DNA of 11,142 nucleotides from an uncultured Oscillospiraceae bacterium. GTDB lineage: Bacteria > Bacillota > Clostridia > Oscillospirales > Acutalibacteraceae. The stretch's first letter is position 1; every line of letters begins with the position of its first letter. The notes beneath the pieces were generated by a model. It ran no database searches, was not told where the DNA came from, and saw only the letters and a list, made by a program, of their open reading frames with translations. The stretch covers positions 1 through 11,142 of the forward strand of contig UQFL01000059.1 in the NCBI GenBank assembly GCA_900540305.1, given 5' to 3'. Position numbers and translations under genes: made by a program. Below are positions 1 through 7,321 of the stretch, one piece after another.

Positions 1-266
1 ACCTTTTGAGCCAAACTTTTTTCGTCCCTTTACTTATAGCCACGAAAACAGCAAAAGATGAGGATTTTAAAAATCTTATTTACAAAATATTTACACCACC
101 ATATATTTAGCCGTTAACTACATACTTTTGAGCCAATGTTTTGAAACAATTAAAACCCCCTCTACTTTCTTTGCCGCTGAGCAATGCGTTCAACAACCAC
201 TTTTTAAAAATTTTTTATGTAACCGAACTGAGCAATCCAAAGATTAACACACTTTTCAAATGTCCG

Positions 267-290
267 TGCATCTTCTAAAGATGCATTTTT
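267..290 (+). terminator. Hairpin with T-run, copy 1 (possible terminator)
   Basis: TGCATCTT (267-274) pairs perfectly with AAGATGCA (278-285) around a 3-nt loop and is followed by five T (286-290). The form suits a weak rho-independent terminator read on the + strand, but the stem has few G-C pairs and no + strand gene is seen upstream in the window. A related hairpin lies about 140 bases downstream. Confidence 0.4.
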
Positions 291-405
291 AATTGGTCCT
301 GGCAATTTGCACAAACAATATGTTATGTTTAAACTAAAAAAGATTATTTATATTATCAATTCCGAAATTTTTATTAAAAGAAATCGGCTTTTTTTATCGC
401 AATTT

Positions 406-440
406 TTGCATCTTTCAGAGATGCAACTTTTTTATTTTCA
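406..440 (+). terminator. Hairpin with T-run, copy 2 (possible terminator)
   Basis: TTGCATCT (406-413) pairs perfectly with AGATGCAA (419-426) around the loop TTCAG, followed by C and a long T-rich run. It shares the core TGCATCT/AGATGCA with copy 1. Both copies are followed 15-17 bases later by a similar stretch, GCA(A/T)TTTGCACAA-like (302-314 and 441-453), so the two are probably diverged copies of one element. Whether it acts as a terminator is inference from shape. Confidence 0.45.
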
Positions 441-460
441 GCATTTTGCACAACCGATTA

Positions 461-505
461 GAAAAGAAAAAAGAGTTGCTCCTCAATCAAGAGAAACGAC
501 TCTTT
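461..505 (-). terminator. Probable minus-strand intrinsic terminator
   Basis: AAAGAGTTG (470-478) pairs with CGACTCTTT (497-505) through nine pairs including one G-T wobble. Read on the minus strand the stem is followed by TTTTTTCTTTTC, a good U-tract, so the polarity favours a minus-strand transcript coming from the right. I see no clear minus-strand gene that it would serve, so it may end an antisense transcript or be left from a lost gene. Confidence 0.5.
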
Positions 506-743
506 AAAAATAAATGTTATTGTATCCACACGAATGCAAAGGTAAATTACATAAATATGATTCTAAAGCCCTTGCTTTCCGGTTTGTCATTCAAAATAAA
601 ACACTAATGAAAAATACGAGTTCGACCTCGATTCGCCATCATCGGAGCGAAGCTAAATACCTTTGCCCCAATTTTTTGTCCTTAAATTTAGACTATGTGC
701 ATGTATATATTCGACTTAATTTTGCATAAATCAACAGCAATCA

Positions 744-772
744 TTGCTACAAATTCGGCTTTGTGATATACT
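744..772 (+). promoter_or_regulatory. Candidate sigma70-type promoter of the defence operon
   Basis: TTGCTA (744-749) and TATACT (767-772) are separated by 17 bases, close to the TTGACA-17-TATAAT consensus. Transcription would start near 779 and leave an untranslated leader of about 190 bases before the first gene. The -10 box lies inside the left arm of a perfect inverted repeat, which supports a regulated promoter. The assignment is by eye. Confidence 0.45.
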
Positions 773-791
773 TATTATAAACAAGTATATC
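765..791. promoter_or_regulatory. Perfect 9-bp inverted repeat over the promoter (operator-like)
   Basis: GATATACTT (765-773) and AAGTATATC (783-791) are exact reverse complements separated by nine bases. The centre, near 778, falls at the expected transcription start of the promoter at 744-772, and the left arm covers its -10 box. That geometry is typical of a repressor operator. A second, looser symmetry flanks it: ATTCGG (753-758) and CCGAAT (808-813). No regulator gene is visible in the window. It could alternatively fold as an RNA hairpin. Confidence 0.45.
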
Positions 792-860
792 CACCTTAAC
801 CTTTGCTCCGAATCTTACCACGCATGTGCAGCAAAAAGCCATTAGTTTTTTGTCAATGAG

Positions 861-890
861 TTGCCACTTCAGGCGTTGGTGTCCTATTAT
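861..890 (+). promoter_or_regulatory. Second possible promoter, closer to the operon
   Basis: TTGCCA (861-866) and TATTAT (885-890) are spaced by 18 bases. Start would be near 897, about 70 bases before the first gene. It is an alternative or addition to the promoter at 744-772; by sequence alone the two cannot be ranked firmly. Confidence 0.3.
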
Positions 891-969
891 CGGGCTTATA
901 CCTTTTGGTGGATAAACAATAACCATGTCATAAGACAAAGATAACTAAAGGATCGGAGAAGCTTAACAT

Positions 970-2781
970 ATGACAGGTGAAAAATTTACTTTAATGCAAT
1001 ATTCAATAAGTGCAATTCTTGGATTAATAGAGGCAGAAGACTTTGTTATTCCTGAAATACAGCGTCCTTTTGTATGGAAGAGAGGTCAAGTCAGAGATTT
1101 AATTGATTCTTTATATAATGGCTATCCTACTGGTTACATAATCACTTGGAAAAATCCTGATGTTCAAACGAAGGATGGTGGAAAAGCAAACGGTAAAAAA
1201 GTTCTTATAGACGGTCAACAAAGAATAACTGCTCTTATGGCAGCTATTGCTGGAAAAGAAGTTTTAGACCAAGATTTTAATAAAGATCGTATAAAAATCG
1301 CTTTTAATCCATTAGCGACAGATAAAACTAAAAGGTTTGCAGTTCAAGATGCATCTCATTTAAAGAATAAAAAATGGATACCTGATATTTCCGTGGTTTT
1401 CGATAGTAATTTTGATCCGTTTGACTTTGCCTTAGAGTATTGTAATAACAATGAAGGCGTAAAGCCAAATGATGTGAATAATGCTATCACAGAACTCAAA
1501 GGTATTGCCAATCGTCAAATTGGTGTAATTGAACTTGATCATTCTCTTGATATTGATGAGGTAACAGAAATATTTATTCGAATCAACTCCAAGGGAACTG
1601 CTCTCAGCCAATCTGATTTTGTTATGTCTAAAATGGCAGCTGATACTGAGCACGGTGGAAACATGCTAAGGAAAACAGTTGATTATTTCTGTCATCTTGC
1701 TGTTAAGCCTGAATTCTACTCTTACTTGATACACGATAATGAATTTCAAAACTCTAAATATGCTGAAAAAATCAAATGGCTTGCTAATGATTATGACGAT
1801 ATTTATGATCCGGATTATGGAGATATGCTTCGCGTTTCATTTATGCATCAATTTCGCAGAGGAAAACTTGCAGATCTTGTTAGTCTCCTTTCTGGCAGAG
1901 ATTTTGAAACGAAAGAGTACCGTGATGATATTGTAGAGGAATCTTATAAAAAACTTGATGCGGGTATTCAAAACTTTATAAATCAGTATAATTTTGCACA
2001 GTTTGTTATGGCAATTAGGGGTGCTGGATATATTTCACATAAATTACTTAATTCCTATATGACTCTTGATTTTGCATATACATTATATTTAATGCTTCTT
2101 GGTGACCCAACCATTCCTAATGCACAAATTAAGAGATATGTTCAAAAATGGTTTGTAATGTCAACATTGACCTCTCGTTATATAGGCTCTCCAGAAACTG
2201 TGATGGATAGAGACATGAGAAGTATAGCAGAAAAAGGATTTTTAAATTTTCTTGATGAAGTAGAGGCGTCATCACTTTCAGAAACTTTCTGGACAGTAAC
2301 ACTTCCTCAAAATTTAGAAACATCATCTGTTAATAGTCCAGCATTTAATACATTTGTTGCGGCTCAGATTAATCTAAACTGTAATTCTATGCTCATGAAC
2401 GGTACTAAGATTGCAGACCTTATCACAATTTCAGGCGATGTACACCATATTTTTCCGAAATCTTATCTTAAAAATAACGGAATTACAAGTCAGACAAAAT
2501 ACAATCAAGTTGCTAATTACACATACCTGGATACACAGGTTAATAAGGCAATTAGTGATGATGCTCCTGAAGTATACTTTGCAAAAGTAAAACAGCAGTG
2601 CAAAGATAAACAGGTTGTACTAGGCAATGTTTCGGATGAAGAAGTTCTTCATTCAAATCTTGCAGAAAACTGTATTCCTAATAATATCGATAAAATGGAT
2701 GTATCGACTTATGATGATTTCCTTATTGAACGCCGAAAAATGATGGCTGCTTTAATTGAAAAATATTATAAAAGACTATAA
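970..2781 (+). CDS. DUF262/DUF1524 protein, GmrSD-like restriction endonuclease
   Basis: This is a 603-residue protein of the GmrSD-like group, whose studied members cut DNA carrying modified bases using nucleotide hydrolysis. The DUF262 (ParB/Srx-like) part shows IPEIQRPFVW (residues 27-36), the hallmark DGQQR (81-85) and IFIRINSKG (201-209). The C-terminal DUF1524 HNH-type nuclease part shows HHIFPK (492-497), then N512, N516, N525 and P533, the expected His-Asn pattern. Both halves look intact. GGAG at 955-958 lies 11 bases before ATG 970; the in-frame ATG at 994 (residue 9) starts nearer the usual family N-terminus and is a possible alternative. It is the first gene of the operon, 23 bases before hsdM, so it probably adds a Type IV-like activity to the Type I system. 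Which modification it recognises, if any, cannot be read from the sequence. Confidence 0.9.
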   Translation: MTGEKFTLMQYSISAILGLIEAEDFVIPEIQRPFVWKRGQVRDLIDSLYNGYPTGYIITWKNPDVQTKDGGKANGKKVLIDGQQRITALMAAIAGKEVLDQDFNKDRIKIAFNPLATDKTKRFAVQDASHLKNKKWIPDISVVFDSNFDPFDFALEYCNNNEGVKPNDVNNAITELKGIANRQIGVIELDHSLDIDEVTEIFIRINSKGTALSQSDFVMSKMAADTEHGGNMLRKTVDYFCHLAVKPEFYSYLIHDNEFQNSKYAEKIKWLANDYDDIYDPDYGDMLRVSFMHQFRRGKLADLVSLLSGRDFETKEYRDDIVEESYKKLDAGIQNFINQYNFAQFVMAIRGAGYISHKLLNSYMTLDFAYTLYLMLLGDPTIPNAQIKRYVQKWFVMSTLTSRYIGSPETVMDRDMRSIAEKGFLNFLDEVEASSLSETFWTVTLPQNLETSSVNSPAFNTFVAAQINLNCNSMLMNGTKIADLITISGDVHHIFPKSYLKNNGITSQTKYNQVANYTYLDTQVNKAISDDAPEVYFAKVKQQCKDKQVVLGNVSDEEVLHSNLAENCIPNNIDKMDVSTYDDFLIERRKMMAALIEKYYKRL

Positions 2782-2804
2782 TGAGCCATAAGGAGTAAAA
2801 AATA

Positions 2805-4409
2805 ATGGCAAAGAAAAAAGCTGAAGAAAAAATAAATTTGGACTCGATATTGTTCAAGTGTCGTGATATATTGCGTAAAGCTCGTAATTCGGGCTCGTTT
2901 TTTGAAAAACGAGATATGATGCTTACACTTGTATTTCTTCGTTTCATAGGGGAGAAATTTGAAGACGGTGTTAAAAAACTCCGCCAAGATCTTATAGCCC
3001 AGGGACTTGACCCTGATGATGAAAATATCATTGCTGCATTTTTTGATGACGCAACTTTTACTGACGGTACATATAATTTGCCCATAGAGGCAAGATGGTC
3101 TACCATCATTAATACACCTGCACCAAAACTTAATGTTGCTCTTGATACGGCATTGCGTAGCATAGCTGCAAGCAGTAAACAGTTAAAAGGTTGCTTTGTT
3201 CTGGGTACATTTACTGCTCGTAATCTTGCACCTAATGATATTAAGCAGATTGTAGATGAAGTAAATAAAATCAGCCATAAAGCCTTTGGCGAAGAAAAAG
3301 ACCTTATAGGCCACGTATACGAATACTTTTTAAAAGAATTTGCTGTAAATGCAACAAAGGAGGAGGGTGAGTTTTATACTCCTCATGATGTTGTTCAGTT
3401 AATTGCAGCGATGATTGAACCTTTTGAAGGTAAATTATATGACCCTTGCTGTGGATCCGGTGGAATGTTTATTCAAAGCACTGACATTATTAGAGAAAAG
3501 CGCGGAGACATAAGTTGTATTAATATTTATGGTCAGGAAAAAGAGGCTGCAACTTATAGACTTGCAAAAATGAATCTTGCTTTGAGAGGAATCAGCCATA
3601 ATCTTGGCGAAGGAGCTGACTCTACCTTTACCCACGATCTTCATAAAGGTATTTACTTTAATTATATTATGGCGAATCCACCTTTTAACCTTAAGGGGTG
3701 GTATGATGATAATTTGAAAAATGACTCCCGCTGGGCAGATTATGGTACTCCTCCGGAGAGTAATGCCAACTATGCTTGGATTCTTCATATACTTTCTCAT
3801 TTGAAAGCACTTGATGGCGTTGCGGGTTTTCTTTTGGCAAATGGTGCTTTGGGTGATAGTGATACTGTAGAAATCCGAAAAAAACTAATTCAAAACGACA
3901 AAGTGGAAGCCATCGTTATTCTTCCTCGTGAACTGTTTATCACAACTGATATCAGTGTAACCCTTTGGATTCTGAATCAGAACAAAAAGGGTGGCAAATA
4001 TCACAACAGGAATTTGCGAAATCGTGAGGGTGAAATTCTGTTTATGGATTTACGCACCTGGACAGAAAATCCGGTCAAAGGCGAAAATAAAAAGAAAATT
4101 CTTTTGGACGAGAAACAGATTCAAAAAGCAGCAGATATATACCATACTTGGCAAAGTGAAGGAACAGACGGCAAAAAATATGAGCTGCCTGAACTGTATC
4201 GTAGCGTTGGAATTGATGAAATTGAAAAACAGGGCTGGAGCCTTGTACCAAGTAAATATATTGAATTTATAGACCACGATTTAGATATAGACTTTAACGC
4301 TGAAATGAGCCGTATCCAAAAAGAAATGGGTGAAATTCTCTCACAGGAAAAGCAATCTCAAAAGATGCTTGAGGATGCATTTAGGGGGATAGGATATGGC
4401 ATTGAATAA
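2805..4409 (+). CDS. hsdM: Type I restriction-modification system, DNA methyltransferase subunit HsdM
   Basis: HsdM transfers a methyl group from S-adenosylmethionine to adenine in the target site chosen by HsdS; M2S protects host DNA and R2M2S restricts foreign DNA. The 534-residue length is normal. An N-terminal helical HsdM domain (about 1-150) precedes the methyltransferase fold: GEFYTP (188-193) before the cofactor site, SAM-binding motif I DPCCGSGGM (213-221), and catalytic motif IV NPPFN (291-295), which marks it as an N6-adenine enzyme. The C-terminal 40 residues are charged and helical, suited to contact HsdS. AAGGAG at 2790-2795, nine bases before the ATG, fixes the start. Its end overlaps hsdS by 14 bases, implying translational coupling. 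All key motifs are intact. Confidence 0.97.
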   Translation: MAKKKAEEKINLDSILFKCRDILRKARNSGSFFEKRDMMLTLVFLRFIGEKFEDGVKKLRQDLIAQGLDPDDENIIAAFFDDATFTDGTYNLPIEARWSTIINTPAPKLNVALDTALRSIAASSKQLKGCFVLGTFTARNLAPNDIKQIVDEVNKISHKAFGEEKDLIGHVYEYFLKEFAVNATKEEGEFYTPHDVVQLIAAMIEPFEGKLYDPCCGSGGMFIQSTDIIREKRGDISCINIYGQEKEAATYRLAKMNLALRGISHNLGEGADSTFTHDLHKGIYFNYIMANPPFNLKGWYDDNLKNDSRWADYGTPPESNANYAWILHILSHLKALDGVAGFLLANGALGDSDTVEIRKKLIQNDKVEAIVILPRELFITTDISVTLWILNQNKKGGKYHNRNLRNREGEILFMDLRTWTENPVKGENKKKILLDEKQIQKAADIYHTWQSEGTDGKKYELPELYRSVGIDEIEKQGWSLVPSKYIEFIDHDLDIDFNAEMSRIQKEMGEILSQEKQSQKMLEDAFRGIGYGIE

Positions 4410-5499
4410 ATATAGGCTCGGAAATATTATAACTCCTTATTCAAAAAAATGTGGAATAGAGAATTTAACTCCTTTTCAAATATCAGGCATAAATCGAGAA
4501 AAAGAATTTTTTGAGCCATCGCACCAAGTTGGGAAAGACACATCTAAATATCAAATTGTCCCGCCAGGTTATTTCGCCTGCAATTTAATGCATGTAGGTA
4601 GAGACAAGGTCCTTCCAATTGCGTATAACCACAGCGATAGTGTAAAATATGTCAGTCCCGCATATACAATATTTACTTTAAACAAAAATAGTGGTGTGCT
4701 TAATGAATATTTTTTTATGATGCTTAAATCTAAAGAGCAAGATAGATATTTTTGGTTTCATGCAGATGCTTCTGTTCGTGATGGCATGTCTTGGGGAGAT
4801 TTTTGCAATGTAGATATTATAGTGCCAAATATTCAAACACAGAAAAGATATGTTAATATGTATAAAGCAATGGTTGCTAATCAGCAAAGTTACGAGCGTG
4901 GCTTGGAAGATTTGAAGCTTGTCTGCGATGGATATATTGAAGATTTGCGAAGAAAGATGCCGTGCGAGAAGATTGAGCCATACATCAAAGCGGTTGGTGA
5001 AAAGAATAGCGATAATCAAATTACCCTTGAGCAAGGTATTAATATCAATAAAGAGTTTATAACACCTCAGCGTTCTAACTCCGACCTGTCATCACGTGTT
5101 ATTGTTCGCAAGGGACAAATAGCATATTGCACACAACTAAATAACGCTAATGTTGCAATTGCGTTACGTGAAGGTGATGATTGTGTTGTCTCTCCGGTTT
5201 ATTCGGTCATTGAGGTAATAGACAAGAACAAATTATTACCTCAGTATTTGATGCTGTGGCTTATCCGTCCAGAATGGGGACGCTTTGTATATTGGGCAGC
5301 TACCGGAAGCGCATATGAGTTCGTGCAATATGAAAGCGTATGTAATACAGAAATTCCCATACCTGACATAAAAACACAACAACGGATTGTTGACATTTTT
5401 AATGTTTATAAAACGCGTAAACAAATCAACGAAAAACTAAAATCACAAATCAAAAACATCTGCCCGATACTTATTCGCGGATCATTGGAGGAAAAGTAA
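4396..5499 (+). CDS. hsdS: Type I restriction-modification system, specificity subunit HsdS
   Basis: HsdS reads the two halves of the target sequence and holds the methylase and restriction subunits. The 367-residue protein shows the standard internal repeat: target recognition domain 1 (about 1-145) followed by a helical spacer (about 147-190), then recognition domain 2 (about 190-320) and a second helical spacer (325-360). The repeat is visible as IIVPNIQTQKRYV (141-153) against IPIPDIKTQQRIV (320-332), giving a period near 179 residues. AGGGGG at 4383-4388 lies seven bases before the ATG, inside the end of hsdM. The stop overlaps the next start as TAATG. The target sequence cannot be predicted from this. 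No second hsdS, inverted copy or recombinase is present, so nothing suggests shuffling of specificity here. Confidence 0.94.
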   Translation: MALNKYRLGNIITPYSKKCGIENLTPFQISGINREKEFFEPSHQVGKDTSKYQIVPPGYFACNLMHVGRDKVLPIAYNHSDSVKYVSPAYTIFTLNKNSGVLNEYFFMMLKSKEQDRYFWFHADASVRDGMSWGDFCNVDIIVPNIQTQKRYVNMYKAMVANQQSYERGLEDLKLVCDGYIEDLRRKMPCEKIEPYIKAVGEKNSDNQITLEQGININKEFITPQRSNSDLSSRVIVRKGQIAYCTQLNNANVAIALREGDDCVVSPVYSVIEVIDKNKLLPQYLMLWLIRPEWGRFVYWAATGSAYEFVQYESVCNTEIPIPDIKTQQRIVDIFNVYKTRKQINEKLKSQIKNICPILIRGSLEEK

Positions 5500-6254
5500 T
5501 GACGGATTATGAAAAATTGGAGTGGCTAATTTCTGAAGCTGATGTATTAATTGATCATTCGGTTAAGCCCTCAACTCCTGCGTTTCAAGTATGGTTTTCT
5601 GAAGCAGAACGATTTTTAATTAAAAGATTTGGCATTGATAGCTTTGAATATAATAAGTTGAAAAGCACAAAATTTGCACCTTCTATTTATGTTGACGAAT
5701 CTGTTACTATTAATCGATGCAAAAATGGAATCATTGCATCTAAATTGATCTTTGAAAAGTATTTAGAAGAAATGAACGATTGTCAAGTAGATTTAACAAG
5801 CAAAACAAAAAATGATATCTGTTTTAACAAAGTTTTTATTGTCCACGGACACGATGGCGAGTTAAAGCAATCGGTTGCCCGTATTGTCGAAAAACAAGAA
5901 ATTGATGCAATTATTTTATCTGAACAGGCAAACAAAGGTCGTACAATTATAGAAAAATTTGAAGATTATAGTGATGTTAGCGGTGCAATATGTTTATTCA
6001 CTGCTGATGATCTTGGCAAAGCTAAAAAAGATTCTGTAGATAACAGAAGAGCAAGACAAAATGTTGTATTGGAAACAGGTTACTTTATGGGCAAGCTTGG
6101 AAGAGATCATGTTGTAATTTTGGCAGATAAAGGAATAGAAATGCCATCAGATCTATCAGGTGTTGTATATACAGATACAGGAAGTTGGGAAACCGATTTA
6201 CTTAAAGAACTGAAAGCTATGGGCTATACAATTGATTTAAACAAGCTTTTATAA
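5499..6254 (+). CDS. TIR-like domain protein (Cap12/PF10137-type), candidate NAD-degrading effector
   Basis: The C-terminal half (about 109-225) matches the TIR-like fold annotated as predicted nucleotide-binding or Cap12/Pycsar-type TIR: VFIVHGHD (112-119), a TIIEKFE segment (149-155), FTADDLG (167-173), and RRARQNVVLETGYFMGKLG (183-201). E192 in this last segment is the likely catalytic glutamate. Relatives degrade NAD+ when activated and stop growth of the infected cell. The N-terminal 105 residues contain no domain I can name; FQVWFSEAERFLIKRFG (29-45) is helical and resembles N-termini seen on other TIR-like proteins, where it may sense or oligomerise. GGAGG at 5487-5491 supports the start, which shares one base with the hsdS stop. 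No cyclic-nucleotide synthase is nearby, so classic CBASS or Pycsar activation is unlikely. NADase activity is inference. Confidence 0.85.
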   Translation: MTDYEKLEWLISEADVLIDHSVKPSTPAFQVWFSEAERFLIKRFGIDSFEYNKLKSTKFAPSIYVDESVTINRCKNGIIASKLIFEKYLEEMNDCQVDLTSKTKNDICFNKVFIVHGHDGELKQSVARIVEKQEIDAIILSEQANKGRTIIEKFEDYSDVSGAICLFTADDLGKAKKDSVDNRRARQNVVLETGYFMGKLGRDHVVILADKGIEMPSDLSGVVYTDTGSWETDLLKELKAMGYTIDLNKLL

Positions 6255-6355
6255 GTTTGTGGAATTAACATAAACAATTTGTAATCTTGGAGATAAAACG
6301 CAGATCAAAAATATTTATCCGATACACAATTTTGGCTTATTTTAGGGGGCAAGAA

Positions 6356-7321
6356 ATGAAAAATTTTAAAATGGTTCGTTCGTTTTTTTGCTTTTTTCTA
6401 TCCTTTTTTATTTTATTTATCCTTTTTTTGTTGGCAATTATGATATGTATCAACAATTTTGTTGATTTAGATGGTACAATATGGTTTTGGGGAGTTGTAG
6501 GCGTTAGCACTATTCTTTCATTTATAGTGACTGTTTTAACAAAAGTACATAGTAAAAATAGTATTGGGGAAACAAAGGTTTCATTTTGGTTACATAAGAA
6601 TTATCCAAAGATAATTGTAGGCTATCTTATGTTAATATTTGCTTTTGTTTCGATAAAAAATGAATCAATTTGGACTACAGAAGAGGTATATGATATTTTA
6701 TCATTACAATGGATGATTTTTGGACTATCGCTCACTATTTTTTTAGTATGGAATGTTATTATAGTTGAGTTTTTAAAAAGAAGACAGCCTCAGGAACAAG
6801 ATTCAGATGATGTTTTTAAAAAATCTAAAATAGTTTTAGAGAAGCACGATTTTTCTCAAGAAGTTGAGGCAACATATTTGACTGTTATAATTCTAACTAT
6901 AAATCTGATGTTTCTATTGCTTTCTACCTCGCTAATATATATTGTTTTTAAGCCAGATTCTGTCTTTGTACAAAATTTGTTGCGCTGTTCATTTTTCCTT
7001 ACAACAAACTCTATTATAAGTTTGTTTTTTGACATTTTAAAACCGTTGAAAAAAGAGAAAAGGGAAATGCTAAAAAATAACAATGTAACAAAATCAGATG
7101 TTAATAAAGCTTATATTGCTCTTTTGATTAAAAGTGCAATTGAGGAAAAGAAAAAAGAATTGAATTTGGTTGATGAAAATTTTACACAGGAAGAAAAGGA
7201 AAAATTGTACAGTACATTGCTTGAGGTCCTTCAAAACCGTGTGCATAATGATGAAAGATTAAATCGAAAAAAAGAACCTTTAAATGGAGGTGACAACAAT
7301 GGCAAAATTGAAAGAATATAA
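6356..7321 (+). CDS. Six-pass membrane protein of unknown function
   Basis: I do not recognise the family. The 321-residue protein has a short basic N-terminus (MKNFKMVR) and about six hydrophobic segments, near residues 10-33, 42-62, 85-101, 116-140, 173-198 and 210-229. About 90 charged, probably helical residues follow (230-321), rich in Lys and Glu. An even number of spans would leave both ends in the cytoplasm. AGGGGG at 6344-6349, six bases before ATG 6356, decides the start; a TTG 69 bases upstream in the same frame has no ribosome binding site. It begins about 100 bases after the TIR-like gene and its last 23 bases overlap hsdR, so it is an integral part of the operon. Possible roles are a membrane partner, pore-forming effector or restraint for the TIR-like protein. 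This is inference from position only. Confidence 0.85.
   Translation: MKNFKMVRSFFCFFLSFFILFILFLLAIMICINNFVDLDGTIWFWGVVGVSTILSFIVTVLTKVHSKNSIGETKVSFWLHKNYPKIIVGYLMLIFAFVSIKNESIWTTEEVYDILSLQWMIFGLSLTIFLVWNVIIVEFLKRRQPQEQDSDDVFKKSKIVLEKHDFSQEVEATYLTVIILTINLMFLLLSTSLIYIVFKPDSVFVQNLLRCSFFLTTNSIISLFFDILKPLKKEKREMLKNNNVTKSDVNKAYIALLIKSAIEEKKKELNLVDENFTQEEKEKLYSTLLEVLQNRVHNDERLNRKKEPLNGGDNNGKIERI
7286..7293 (+). promoter_or_regulatory. Ribosome binding site of hsdR inside the upstream gene
   Basis: GGAGGTGA is a near-perfect Shine-Dalgarno sequence, five bases before ATG 7299. It decides the hsdR start over the ATG at 7284. It is embedded in the last codons of the membrane-protein gene, so ribosomes finishing that gene pass over it. 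Confidence 0.8.

Larger units (their letters stand above)
1..743. other. AT-rich region without a convincing gene
   Basis: No reading frame here has a ribosome binding site, a recognisable domain or a plausible start. The stretch contains two related hairpins with T-runs (267-290 and 406-440) and a probable minus-strand terminator (461-505), listed separately. An 11-base direct repeat, TTTTGAGCCAA, occurs at 4-14 and 126-136, and CTGAGCAAT occurs at 177-185 and 228-236; both may be chance. Some short minus-strand frames look weakly protein-like (for example ending near 190 and 377), so this could be decayed coding sequence, but I cannot name a parent gene. Confidence 0.5.

Noticed and set aside
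307..729. Two short + strand frames (307-507 and 514-729)
   Set aside because: No ribosome binding site, poor or TTG start, low-complexity content, and the first runs through both a hairpin and the minus-strand terminator.
747..938. 63-residue minus-strand frame upstream of the operon
   Set aside because: It overlaps both candidate promoters and the operator-like dyad, and has no recognisable domain or good ribosome binding site.
2723..3163. 146-residue minus-strand frame
   Set aside because: It lies antisense to the end of the DUF262 gene and the start of hsdM, whose protein matches are unambiguous.
3435..3800. 121-residue minus-strand frame within hsdM
   Set aside because: It is antisense to the SAM-binding and catalytic motifs of hsdM, so it is a shadow.
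4396..5499. Phase-variable hsdS locus
   Set aside because: There is one hsdS copy, no inverted partial copies and no recombinase gene.
5499..6254. CBASS, Pycsar or Thoeris system
   Set aside because: Only a TIR-like protein is present; no cyclase, CD-NTase or second Thoeris component lies within the window.
6287..6355. TTG-initiated N-terminal extension of the membrane protein
   Set aside because: The TTG has no ribosome binding site, whereas ATG 6356 has AGGGGG six bases upstream.
7284..7298. ATG at 7284 as the hsdR start
   Set aside because: This ATG overlaps the ribosome binding site that serves ATG 7299.
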